Shown here: positions 41,082 through 49,290 of the stretch, one piece after another | Layout: each line of letters opens with the position of its first letter | How positions within the stretch are numbered: position 1 is the first letter of the stretch | Source: Streptomyces atratus | GTDB taxonomy: Bacteria > Actinomycetota > Actinomycetes > Streptomycetales > Streptomycetaceae | DNA length: 64,000 nt | Assembly: GCF_014648655.1 (NCBI RefSeq) | Contig: NZ_BMRN01000021.1 | Coordinates: 1 to 64,000, forward strand | Reading direction: 5' to 3' | Notes under the pieces: generated by a model | What the model was told of the DNA's origin: nothing | What the model saw: only the letters and a program-made list of their open reading frames with translations | The model's database searches: none | Program-made: the position numbers and the translations under genes

Positions 41082-42457
41082 CAACGGAACCGACGGGCAC
41101 GCCCGTCACCGTGACGTACTGGTTGTCCCACGCCTGGCTCGGCACCCATGTCGAGCCGGGCGTCGCCCTGGACGTGTCCGGCGGGATCGTCGCGGGCGTC
41201 CGCACCGGTGTCGTCACCCCGCCGCCGGGCGCCATCGTGCTGCGCGGGCTCACCCTTCCCGGGCTCGCCAACACCCACTCGCACGCCTTCCACCGCGCCC
41301 TGCGTTCCACCGTCCAGGTCGGCTCCGGCACCTTCTGGACGTGGCGCGAGACGATGTACCAGATCGCCTCCCGGCTCACCCCCGATTCGTACTACGACCT
41401 CGCCCGTGCCGTGTATGCCGAAATGGCGCTGGCCGGTATCACCGCGGTCGGCGAATTCCACTATCTGCACCACGCTCCGGGCGGCACCCCGTACAGCAAC
41501 CCGAATGCGATGGGCGAGGCGCTGATCGCGGCGGCGGGCGAGGCCGGTATCCGGATCACCCTGCTGGACACCGCCTATCTCTCCGCCGGATTCGGCCGGC
41601 GCCCCACCCAGTACCAGGAGCCCGACCAGCACCAGCTGCGCTTCTCCGACACCACCGCGGACGCCTGGGCCGAACGCGCCTCCCTCCTCAAGGGCAGTGA
41701 CCACGCCCTGATCGGCGCGGCCATCCACTCCGTACGCGCCGTCCCCGCCGCGCAGCTCGCCACCGTGGCCGCCTGGGCCGAGGAGCGGCAGGCCCCGCTC
41801 CATGTCCACCTCTCCGAACAGACCGCGGAGAACGACGCCTGCCTCGCCGCCCACGGCTGCACGCCCACCCGGCTCCTCGCCGACCACGGGGTCCTCGGCC
41901 CGCGCACCACCGGCATCCACAACACCCACCTCACCGGCGAGGACATCACGCTCCTCGGCTCCTCGGCGACCGGCACCTGCATGTGCCCCACCACGGAACG
42001 CGACCTCGCCGACGGAATCGGTCCGGCCGTCGCCCTCCAGCGCGCAGGCTCGCCGCTCTCCCTCGGCAGCGACAGCCATGCCGTGATCGACCTCTTCGAA
42101 GAGGCCCGGGCGATGGAGCTCAACGAGCGGCTGCGCACCCGGGCGCGCGGTCACTGGACGGCGGCCGCACTGCTGCGCGCCGCGACCGCCGACGGACATA
42201 CCGCGCTCGGCCGGCCGCGGGCGGGCATCATCGAACCCGGTGCACCCGCCGATCTGGTGACCGTTGCCCTGGACTCCGTCAGAACTGCGGGGCCGGTGCC
42301 CCGGCTTGCTGCCGAAGCAGCCGTATTCGCCGCCTCCGCAGCTGATGTGCGGCACACGGTCGTGGCAGGCCGGCACATCGTCCGTGACGGGCAGCACACG
42401 CTGGTCGAGGACGTCCCCGCAGCGCTCGCCTCGGCCATCGGCGCACTGCACCGCTGA
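41072..42457 (+). CDS. hutF: Formimidoylglutamate deiminase
   Basis: A 461-residue amidohydrolase-superfamily enzyme that hydrolyses N-formimidoyl-glutamate to N-formylglutamate and ammonia. Metal-binding and superfamily motifs: LPGLANTHSHAFHRALRS (HxH), HVHLSEQTAEN, GIHNTHLTGEDI and LSLGSDSHAVIDLFEEARAME (Asp and the substrate-contacting region). Some annotate this family as atrazine chlorohydrolase-like, but the hut context settles it. It starts at GTG 41072, overlapping the M20 gene, and is followed by hutI after 119 bp. Confidence 0.9.
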   Translation: MQLTTEPTGTPVTVTYWLSHAWLGTHVEPGVALDVSGGIVAGVRTGVVTPPPGAIVLRGLTLPGLANTHSHAFHRALRSTVQVGSGTFWTWRETMYQIASRLTPDSYYDLARAVYAEMALAGITAVGEFHYLHHAPGGTPYSNPNAMGEALIAAAGEAGIRITLLDTAYLSAGFGRRPTQYQEPDQHQLRFSDTTADAWAERASLLKGSDHALIGAAIHSVRAVPAAQLATVAAWAEERQAPLHVHLSEQTAENDACLAAHGCTPTRLLADHGVLGPRTTGIHNTHLTGEDITLLGSSATGTCMCPTTERDLADGIGPAVALQRAGSPLSLGSDSHAVIDLFEEARAMELNERLRTRARGHWTAAALLRAATADGHTALGRPRAGIIEPGAPADLVTVALDSVRTAGPVPRLAAEAAVFAASAADVRHTVVAGRHIVRDGQHTLVEDVPAALASAIGALHR

Positions 42458-42576
42458 GCGCACCGACCCGGAGACCGTCGATCCGGAGACCGCCGTGTGG
42501 GGCGCCCTGACCGGCGCCCCGCAGACCCACCGACGGGCCGCCCCGCAAGCCGATACACAAGGAGAGCAGTCTCCCG

Positions 42577-43749
42577 ATGACGACGACCGCCATCACCAAC
42601 ATCGCCAGTCTGGTCACCAACGACCCCTCCCTCTGCGCGGATTCCCCCCTGGGTCTGATCCGGGACGCGGCCGTCGTCATCGAGGGCGACCGGGTCGTCT
42701 GGACCGGTGAATCAAGCAAAGCACCCGCCACTGACAACGCCGTCGACGCGGGCGGCCGGGCGGCGATCCCCGGCTTCGTCGACTCCCACTCCCACCTCCT
42801 GTTCGCGGGCGACCGCACCGAGGAGTTCAACGCCCGGATGTCCGGCCGCCCCTACAGCGCGGGCGGTATCAGGACCACGGTCGCCGCCACCCGCGCCGCC
42901 ACCGACGACGAACTCTCCGCCAACGTCGCCCGCTACCTCGCCGAGGCGCTGCGCCAGGGCACCACCACCTTCGAGACCAAGTCCGGCTACGGCCTCACCG
43001 TCGAGGACGAGGCCCGTGCCCTGCGCATCGCGGCTCAGCACACCGAAGAGGTCACCTACCTCGGCGCCCACATCGTCTCCCCGGACTACGCCGACGACCC
43101 GGCAGGCTACGTCGACCTGGTCACCGGAGCGATGCTCGACGCCTGTGCCCCGTACGCCCGTTGGGTCGACGTCTTCTGCGAGAAGGGCGCCTTCGACGGC
43201 GACCAGGCCCGCGCCATCCTCACCGCCGGCCGCGCCAAGGGCCTGCACCCCCGCGTCCACGCCAACCAGCTCGGCCACGGCCCCGGGGTCCAGCTCGCCG
43301 TCGAACTCGACGCCGCGTCCGCCGACCACTGCACCCACCTCACCGATGCGGACGTCGACGCCCTGGCCCAGGGCAACACCGTCGCCACCCTTCTTCCCGG
43401 TGCCGAGTTCTCCACCCGAGCCACCTGGCCGGACGCCCGCCGCATCCTCGACGCGGGCGCCACCGTCGCGCTCTCCACCGACTGCAACCCGGGCTCGTCG
43501 TTCACGTCCTCCATGCCCTTCTGCATCGCCCTCGCCGTACGCGACATGGGCATGACCCCGGACGAGGCCCTCTGGTCCGCCACCGCGGGCGGCGCGGCGG
43601 CCCTGCGCCGTACGGACATCGGCCGCATCACCCCCGGCGCCCGCGCCGACCTGGTCCTCCTCGACGCACCCAGCCATGTCCACCTCGCCTACCGGCCGGG
43701 CGTCCCGCTGGTCCACGCGGTCTGGCAGCACGGCGAGCGCGTCCTCTGA
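42577..43749 (+). CDS. hutI: Imidazolonepropionase
   Basis: A 390-residue amidohydrolase that opens the ring of imidazolone propionate to give N-formimidoyl-glutamate, the third step of histidine breakdown. Motifs: VDSHSHLLFAGDRTEEF (HxH metal site), TTFETKSGYGLT (substrate-binding), HPRVHANQLGHGPG, and ALSTDCNPGSSFTSSM with the catalytic Asp. Full length. The ATG at 42577 has AAGGAGA. It ends the hut operon; a strong terminator follows at 43805. The order along the DNA is U, M20, F, I. Confidence 0.95.
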   Translation: MTTTAITNIASLVTNDPSLCADSPLGLIRDAAVVIEGDRVVWTGESSKAPATDNAVDAGGRAAIPGFVDSHSHLLFAGDRTEEFNARMSGRPYSAGGIRTTVAATRAATDDELSANVARYLAEALRQGTTTFETKSGYGLTVEDEARALRIAAQHTEEVTYLGAHIVSPDYADDPAGYVDLVTGAMLDACAPYARWVDVFCEKGAFDGDQARAILTAGRAKGLHPRVHANQLGHGPGVQLAVELDAASADHCTHLTDADVDALAQGNTVATLLPGAEFSTRATWPDARRILDAGATVALSTDCNPGSSFTSSMPFCIALAVRDMGMTPDEALWSATAGGAAALRRTDIGRITPGARADLVLLDAPSHVHLAYRPGVPLVHAVWQHGERVL

Positions 43750-43804
43750 GCGCCGGCCACACGGCACCTCGCCCGTGACAAGCCATCCATGACGCCCCGT
43801 CAAA

Positions 43805-43848
43805 CATGCGGAAGGACCCGCCCTTTGCCGGGCAGGTCCTTCCGCATG
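43805..43848. terminator. Terminator of the hut operon (convergent with sigI)
   Basis: A perfect 14-bp stem, CATGCGGAAGGACC (43805-43818) with GGTCCTTCCGCATG (43835-43848), 55 bases after the hutI stop and 49 bases beyond the leftward sigma-factor gene end; it can serve both. Confidence 0.85.
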
Positions 43849-43897
43849 GGGCTCACGGTGCGCCGTGCGGGTGTTCCGCGGGCGCGCGATATGCCCG

Positions 43898-44869
43898 TCA
43901 CTCCTCCAGCGTCAGGCCCTTTCTGAGCTTGACCAGAGTGCGGGAGAGCAGCCGCGACACATGCATCTGGGAGATGCCCAGCTCCTCACCGATCTCCGAC
44001 TGCGTCATATTGGCGACGAACCGGAGCGAGAGGATGGTGCGGTCACGGCCCGGCAGCGAGGCGATCAGCGGCTTCAGGGACTCGACGTACTCGATGCCTT
44101 CGAGCCCGTGGTCCTCGTAGCCGATACGGTCCGCCAGCGCGCTTTCGTGCTCGTCCTCCTCGGGCTTGGCGTCCAGCGAGCTCGCGGTGTACGCGTTGCT
44201 CGCGGCCATGCCCTCGACGACCTCGTCGTTGGTGATGCCGAGGCGGTCGGCGAGCTCGCCCACAGTGGGTGAACGATCCAGCTTCTGGGCGAGCTCGTCG
44301 CCCGCCTTGGCCAGGTCGAGCCGCAGCTCCTGCAGTCGGCGCGGTACGCGCACGGACCAACTGGTGTCGCGGAAGAAGCGCTTGATCTCGCCGACGATGG
44401 TCGGCATCGCGAACGTCGGGAACTCCACGCCCCGGCTGAGCTCGAAGCGGTCGATCGCCTTGATCAGGCCGATGGTGCCGACCTGGATGATGTCCTCCAT
44501 CGGTTCGCTGCGGGAGCGGAACCGGGAGGCGGCGAACTTGACCAGGGCCAGATTCAGTTCGACGAGCGTATTGCGGACGTACGAGTACTCGTGGGTGCCC
44601 TCTTCGAGGGATTCGAGCCGCGCGAAGAGCGTCTTCGACAGGGCCCTGGCGTCCAGTGGCCCCACTTCGTCGTAGGGCGGGATCTCGGGAAGTCCTTCGA
44701 GACCGTCGGTGACGCCGTAGTCGTCGACGCTGTCGACGGCGGTGCTGCTGGTGCTGCTGTTGCGCGTGCCGTCTCCGGCGTTCGCGGCGGGGGAGTCTGA
44801 GTGGGTCAGTCCCTGAGGACATGCTGACGTCGCATCGTGGGTACGCGGTCCGTCGAGCCGGGGTGACAT
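43898..44869 (-). CDS. sigI: SigB/SigF-family stress sigma factor (SigI-like)
   Basis: A 323-residue group 3 sigma factor. After a variable ~70-residue N terminus, region 2 shows NLALVKFAASRF, MEDIIQVGTIGLIKAIDRFELSRGVEFPTFAMPTI (in part) and the RFFRDTSWSVRVPRRLQEL of the SigB group. Region 3 has PTVGELADRLGITNDEV and region 4 ends with TQSEIGEELGISQMHVSRLL. Such factors are controlled by partner switching with anti-sigma and anti-anti-sigma proteins, both encoded just to the right. From memory, this trio at this place is SigI-ArsI-PrsI of S. coelicolor, linked to osmotic stress. The ATG at 44869 has GGAGG; 44911 is an alternative with AGGA. Confidence 0.9.
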   Translation of the reverse strand: MSPRLDGPRTHDATSACPQGLTHSDSPAANAGDGTRNSSTSSTAVDSVDDYGVTDGLEGLPEIPPYDEVGPLDARALSKTLFARLESLEEGTHEYSYVRNTLVELNLALVKFAASRFRSRSEPMEDIIQVGTIGLIKAIDRFELSRGVEFPTFAMPTIVGEIKRFFRDTSWSVRVPRRLQELRLDLAKAGDELAQKLDRSPTVGELADRLGITNDEVVEGMAASNAYTASSLDAKPEEDEHESALADRIGYEDHGLEGIEYVESLKPLIASLPGRDRTILSLRFVANMTQSEIGEELGISQMHVSRLLSRTLVKLRKGLTLEE

Positions 44870-45151
44870 GATCGCCTCCATCGTTCTCGGCATATGGCTG
44901 CCGATGCCCATACGTGTTTCCTGCGGTGAAGCGGCGCCTCCAAAGCCGACCGTGTTTTGGGTGTCCCCCTACCCTTACCCGGTTCGGACGGGCAGTTACA
45001 AGCTCCAATTGGGGCTATATGTCCGGTTTGTTGAGGTCTTTGGCTACCACGTGGCGTACGGAACGCGTACTGTTTCAAGAACGTCAGCGACGGCTACAAC
45101 GAATCTGCGCACGCTGATGCGCAGGCAGTGACGACGGCGAAGAGGGACGGC

Positions 45152-45520
45152 ATGGACCGCGGGACGGTCGGCAGTGCGAACCGGGGTCGGCTTCAGGTCG
45201 AGGCCCGTACCGAGGGGCGCAGCGAGGTCGTGACGCCCGTGGGTGAGCTGGATCACCACACGGCGGATCTGCTGCGGGAACCCCTGGAGAGCGCGGTCGA
45301 GCAAGGGCGAGTACGCCTGGTGGTCGACTGTTCGCGACTCGAATTCTGTGATTCCACCGGGCTCAATGTGCTGCTCGGTGCCCGCCTCAAGGCGGAGGCG
45401 GCCGGGGGAGGGGTCCATTTGGCCGGAATGCTGCCGGTGGTGGCGCGGGTCTTCGAGATCACCGGGGCCGAGGCGGTCTTCACCGTCCACGACTCCCTGG
45501 AAGCGGCCCTGGACACATGA
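45152..45520 (+). CDS. arsI: Anti-anti-sigma factor (STAS domain), ArsI-like
   Basis: A 122-residue STAS-domain protein: VVTPVGELDHHTADLLREPL, then RLVVDCSRLEFCDSTGLNVLL with the phosphorylatable Ser in DSTG, and VHLAGMLPVVARVFEITG. When unphosphorylated it should bind the anti-sigma factor and free the sigma factor. The ATG at 45152 has GAGGGA; a GTG at 45128 is a weaker choice. It lies divergent from the sigma-factor gene, 282 bp apart, and 192 bp upstream of the anti-sigma gene. Confidence 0.88.
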   Translation: MDRGTVGSANRGRLQVEARTEGRSEVVTPVGELDHHTADLLREPLESAVEQGRVRLVVDCSRLEFCDSTGLNVLLGARLKAEAAGGGVHLAGMLPVVARVFEITGAEAVFTVHDSLEAALDT

Positions 45521-45712
45521 TCGTGGCGCGTTTCGCGACCCCGGGTGCCTCATGTGTTGCCCGTGTCACGCGATCCGCGTAGACGAAGTGGGTGTTGTCA
45601 CGATTCGGCCGGGCAGGAGACACCCGGCGGAGTCGTGGGCGGCCCGCGCACTCTGTATCTGTACTTGTAACTGTTCAATGGCGACATGGTGAATCGGTGA
45701 GGTGAAGCGCTG

Positions 45713-46234
45713 ATGAGCACCACCCGGCAGCATCCGCCGGGCGACCTCGGCCGCGAGCCGGAGGACGCCGGTGTGGGCGTACGCGCGGACGCGGGCGCCG
45801 GCGCGGCTTCCCCCGAGACGGTCGAGCGGCAGTGGCGCACGTTGTCGCTGCGGGGAGTCGGCGGCATCGTGCCGACGGCCCGCGACTTCGCCCGCCAGGC
45901 GCTTCACGACTGGGGCTGGCTCCCTGCGACGAGCGCCGACGGACGGGCCGCCGCCGAGGACGTCCTGCTGGTCGTCTCCGAGCTGGTCACCAACGCCTGT
46001 CTGCACGCGGACGGTCCCGAAGAGCTGCGTATCGCCTGCACGGCGAAGGTGCTGCGGGTGGAGGTCGTCGACGGGGGTGCGGGGCAGCCCGCACCGCGCA
46101 CCCCGCACCGGGCCGGCCGGCCCGGTGGGCACGGCATGTTCATCGTGCAGCGGCTCTGCCTGGACTGGGGCGTCCTGCGGGTGGCGGACCGAGCGGGCAA
46201 AACCGTCTGGGCGGAGCTGGCCGCCCCCGCGTAG
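45713..46234 (+). CDS. prsI: Anti-sigma factor (HATPase_c/SpoIIAB-like), PrsI-like
   Basis: A 173-residue serine-kinase-type anti-sigma factor. The N-terminal ~35 residues are variable; then the GHKL ATPase fold shows the N box VVSELVTNACLHADG, the G1 box VEVVDGGAGQP, and the G2-like GRPGGHGMFIVQRL. It should bind the nearby sigma factor and phosphorylate the STAS protein Ser. Short length and absence of other domains fit a RsbW/SpoIIAB partner. Start ATG at 45713, after GGTGAGG; the sigma, anti-anti-sigma and anti-sigma genes form a full partner-switching set. Confidence 0.88.
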   Translation: MSTTRQHPPGDLGREPEDAGVGVRADAGAGAASPETVERQWRTLSLRGVGGIVPTARDFARQALHDWGWLPATSADGRAAAEDVLLVVSELVTNACLHADGPEELRIACTAKVLRVEVVDGGAGQPAPRTPHRAGRPGGHGMFIVQRLCLDWGVLRVADRAGKTVWAELAAPA

Positions 46235-46353
46235 TCGCTGGTTCGGGACATGGGGGCGCGTGGCCCCGCATTTGCACCTTTGAGGAGCGCGCCGGATCGG
46301 TGCGCTCTTTGTCTTCCCTCCACAAGGCCCCAGGCGTACCTTGAGCGCCCGAT

Positions 46354-46368
46354 CTGATGTGTCGTCAG
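46354..46368. promoter_or_regulatory. Imperfect inverted repeat upstream of the surface-protein operon
   Basis: CTGATG-TGT-CGTCAG (one mismatch between arms) centred about 65 bp upstream of the GTG at 46426. The place suits an operator or promoter element for the four-gene surface operon. No regulator is known to me for it. Confidence 0.4.
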
Positions 46369-46425
46369 TAACTTGCGTCGGTGAGAGACGGCGCACGGCG
46401 ACTTCCGGCATGAGGGGAACTCAAG

Positions 46426-47094
46426 GTGTCCTACCAGAAGCGAACAGCTCTCGCGCTGGCGTCCGCGCTGGCGGGCACGGTGGTGCTGATGGCCGCGCCC
46501 GCCGCCCACGCCACGGTCGTGGACGTCGACTACCGGTGCAAGACCCCGATCGGGGACAAGAACGCCGTGTCTCCCATCGACATCAAGAGCGTCAAGAGCG
46601 GCGGAGGCTACAAGCTCACGATGTCCTTCCAGAAGGGCGTCTCGTCCAGCCCCGTCGAACTGGGCAAGGGTGCGATGAGCCCCAGCGCGGTCATCAAGGT
46701 GGGGGGCGCGGACCCGGGCCAGGTCCAGGTCTCCGGTGCGCCGAATTCCGCCGCCATCCCCGCCAACACCCCCATCAAGATCAGTGACCTGTCGGGTACG
46801 TACACCCCGAAGAAGAGCGGCAAGGTCGACTTCACCGCCGGTGTGCTGACCATCAAGGCGCTGGGTACGACCACGACCTGCACCCCCTCCAACAACCCGG
46901 GGCCGTCGCTCCAGCTCGATGTGACGGCCGCGGGCAACGCGCAGAGCACCCCGGACAACGGCGGGCAGCTGCCGAAGACCGGTCCGCTCGACTCGGCCGT
47001 GGCGCTCGGCACGCTCGGCGGCACGGTGCTGCTGACCGGTGCGGCCGGGGTGCTCTGGCTGACCAGGCGCGGGCAGGGGGCCGTGCGCCGCTAG
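46426..47094 (+). CDS. Sortase-anchored surface protein with LPKTG signal
   Basis: A 222-residue secreted protein. The signal peptide (about 1-29, ending AHA) precedes one ~130-residue beta-rich domain with two Cys (38 and 152) and motifs YKLTMSFQKGVSSSP, AVIKVGGADPGQVQVSG and DLSGTYTPKKSGKVDF. A short linker leads to the sorting signal: LPKTG at 182-186, a hydrophobic segment and a basic tail (RRGQGAVRR). A sortase should attach it to peptidoglycan. The domain is repeated twice in the last gene of the operon. GTG start at 46426 with GAGGGGA. No function known. Confidence 0.85.
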   Translation: MSYQKRTALALASALAGTVVLMAAPAAHATVVDVDYRCKTPIGDKNAVSPIDIKSVKSGGGYKLTMSFQKGVSSSPVELGKGAMSPSAVIKVGGADPGQVQVSGAPNSAAIPANTPIKISDLSGTYTPKKSGKVDFTAGVLTIKALGTTTTCTPSNNPGPSLQLDVTAAGNAQSTPDNGGQLPKTGPLDSAVALGTLGGTVLLTGAAGVLWLTRRGQGAVRR

Positions 47095-47182
47095 GGCGGT
47101 TCCCCCTGGATCGGGCCGGATCCGGAAGGAACGCCCCGGCCTCACGATCCCGCCGCCGCCGTCACGCACCAGGGAGCTGCCC

Positions 47183-48178
47183 ATGCTGTCGCCGATCGGT
47201 CACGCCGCCCGACTCGTCCTCGCCGTACTGCTGTTCACCTTCGCCGTGACCCCGGTGGCCGGTGCCTCGGCCCGGAGGCCGACGCCCGCGAGCACCGCGT
47301 CGTGGACGGCGCAGCCCGCGGGGAGCGGTTCTGGCACGGACGGCGGCAGACCGTACTTCTATCTGGAGGGCCCGCCCGGCACCGTTCTCCAGGACCGGCT
47401 CTCCGTCACCAACTCCGGTACGACTCCGGTCACCGTGCGGCTGCGCGGCGCCGACGCGTACAACGCCGAGGACGGCGACTTCACGGTACGCGGCGGCAAG
47501 GGCTCCACCGGGACCGGCGCCTGGCTGCGGACCGCCGCTGCCCAGGTGACCGTGCCGGCCCGCACCCGCGCCGATGTGCCGTTCTCCGTCACGGTGCCGA
47601 CGGGCGCGACGCCCGGCGACCACCCCGGTGCGATCGTCGTGCAGAGCGGCGACCGCTCGGTGGGCGTGCGGGTCCGACTGCGGGTCGGCGGGCCGACGCT
47701 GGCTGCGCTCACCGTCGAGGACGTCACCTTGTCCGGGCGGACCATCCACTACACGCTGGTCAACCGCGGCAACACGGCGCTGGCCCCGCGGATCGCCGTC
47801 GGCGCCGACGGCGTGTTCGGGACGCTGCTGCGGCGCGAGGCGCGCACGCTGCCGGTGGAACTGCTGCCCGGACAGCGCGTCAGGCTCAGCGAACCGTGGC
47901 GGGATACCCCGGCCCTCGACTCGGTGACCGTTCGGCTGCGCGTCACGGCGGCGGGGGGCGCGCACAGCGAGGCGACGGCCCGTGCGGTCTTCGTCCCGTG
48001 GGTGCCGGTGGCAGGCGGCGCACTGCTGCTCCTGGCCGCCGTCGCCGCGGGCGTGTACGCGTACCGGCTCCGGCGCTCACGCGGGCGGCCACCGGACGAC
48101 GGCAGGCCGGGACAGTCCTCAGGCGTTCAACGGCACTCGGAGAGAAGGCACTTGGTGAAGGCAGGAGCGGAATCGTGA
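47183..48178 (+). CDS. Membrane-anchored WxL-interacting-like (DUF916-type) protein
   Basis: A 331-residue exported protein: signal peptide (about 1-30), an extracytoplasmic part of two beta-sandwich-like halves (RPYFYLEGPPGTVLQDRLSVTNSGTTPVTVRLRGADAYN in part; VPFSVTVPTGATPGDHPGAIVV; then HYTLVNRGNTALAPRIAVGADG) and a C-terminal span (VAGGALLLLAAVAAGVYAYRL) with a basic cytoplasmic tail. This is the architecture of DUF916 proteins, which in Firmicutes bind WxL surface proteins. Start ATG at 47183 with GGGAG. Its stop overlaps the next start (GTGA). Confidence 0.8.
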   Translation: MLSPIGHAARLVLAVLLFTFAVTPVAGASARRPTPASTASWTAQPAGSGSGTDGGRPYFYLEGPPGTVLQDRLSVTNSGTTPVTVRLRGADAYNAEDGDFTVRGGKGSTGTGAWLRTAAAQVTVPARTRADVPFSVTVPTGATPGDHPGAIVVQSGDRSVGVRVRLRVGGPTLAALTVEDVTLSGRTIHYTLVNRGNTALAPRIAVGADGVFGTLLRREARTLPVELLPGQRVRLSEPWRDTPALDSVTVRLRVTAAGGAHSEATARAVFVPWVPVAGGALLLLAAVAAGVYAYRLRRSRGRPPDDGRPGQSSGVQRHSERRHLVKAGAES

Positions 48179-49290
48179 CTCGACAGGCCGGACCGGCATC
48201 ACTCCGAAGCGGCAGCCACCGGTGGGCGGCCGCGCTGCTCGGTGCCCTGCTGCCCGCGCTGCTGATGCTCTCCGCGACCGGTGCCGACGCGGCGGGTACG
48301 AGGGCCGCGGACGCGAAGCCCGTGGTCACCCTCTCCAAGCAGCAGGCGGGCAAGGGCGACATCACCGTCAAGGGCAGCGGCTGGCGCCCGAACACGCTGC
48401 TGATGATGCTGATCTGCGGACAGTCCACGCCGGACCGAGGTGTGGTCGGCGGCACCAACTCCTGCGCCAATGCCGAGGGCCGTGCCGTCACCACCGGCAC
48501 CGAGGGCGACTTCAGCAAGAAGATGCCGGTCACCGAGCCGCCCGCACCCTGCCCCTGCGTGGTGCATGTCGCCACCGTCACCGGGGAACAGGCCACCGCC
48601 GACGCCGTGTTCGTCGTCGCCGGGCACCCGGTCGCCGCGCTGCCGAAGGAGAGCGAGGGGGGCAGGCTCGCGGTGCTGGCCACCACCCGGCTCGAAGGCG
48701 ACAGCGGAATCCTCACCTGGTTCGGCGCCCCGCCCTCCCGGCAACTGGTCTTCACCGTGGGCAACCTCGGCTCCGCGCCCGTCAAGGACCCGGTCTTCCG
48801 GCTCGGCACCGCGCACGGTGTCTTCGCCCCGCAGTGGGAGGAGCGGCAGTGGCGCGGCACCATCGAGTCCGGCCGCAAGGCGCAGATCAAGCTGCCGGTC
48901 GAACTGACGGCGGGCGCCCACGGCGACTACCAGGTCTCGCTGAAGTACGGCAGCAAGGTGCTTGCCGAGCAGCCGTGGGGGGTCGGCCGCCCCTGGGGAG
49001 TCACGCTCTTCTGGATCCTGCTGTGCGTCGTCGTACCGGCCGCCGTGTTCCGGATCGGCATGGCGATCGTCGACAAAGTACGTCCCCGCACCTCGCGCAC
49101 CCCGGTCCGCGCCCGGCGCCACCCCCACCCGCAACCGGACGATGTGACCGCCAGGCTCCCGAAGCTGCGCCGCGCACCGGGGCCCGCCGAGAGCCCCGCG
49201 GCAGCGCCCGCCACCACGGCCGCGCTGCCATGGTTCACACCCGATTCCGCACCGTCAGAGAACAGACCGACGACGAAGGGACATTCGTGA
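48175..49290 (+). CDS. Membrane-anchored extracytoplasmic protein of the surface operon
   Basis: A 371-residue protein: signal peptide (RWAAALLGALLPALLMLSATG), an Ig-like first domain with three to four Cys (LLMMLICGQSTPDRG, TNSCANAEG, APCPCVVHV), a second beta domain (RQLVFTVGNLGSAPVKDPVFRLGTAHGVFAPQW in part), one span near residues 285-310 (WGVTLFWILLCVVVPAAVF) and a ~60-residue Pro/Arg-rich cytoplasmic tail. It overlaps both neighbours by 4 bp (GTGA at each end), so it is tightly coupled. The GTG at 48175 has GCAGGAG; the longer frame from 47302 is a shadow of the previous gene. No named family recognised. Confidence 0.8.
   Translation: MTRQAGPASLRSGSHRWAAALLGALLPALLMLSATGADAAGTRAADAKPVVTLSKQQAGKGDITVKGSGWRPNTLLMMLICGQSTPDRGVVGGTNSCANAEGRAVTTGTEGDFSKKMPVTEPPAPCPCVVHVATVTGEQATADAVFVVAGHPVAALPKESEGGRLAVLATTRLEGDSGILTWFGAPPSRQLVFTVGNLGSAPVKDPVFRLGTAHGVFAPQWEERQWRGTIESGRKAQIKLPVELTAGAHGDYQVSLKYGSKVLAEQPWGVGRPWGVTLFWILLCVVVPAAVFRIGMAIVDKVRPRTSRTPVRARRHPHPQPDDVTARLPKLRRAPGPAESPAAAPATTAALPWFTPDSAPSENRPTTKGHS

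Noticed and set aside
44975..44999. SigB-type promoter (GGGTAA on the minus strand) upstream of the sigma-factor gene
   Set aside because: GGGTAA resembles the GGGTAY -10 of this sigma group, but no GNNT -35 sits at the right distance, so it was not annotated.
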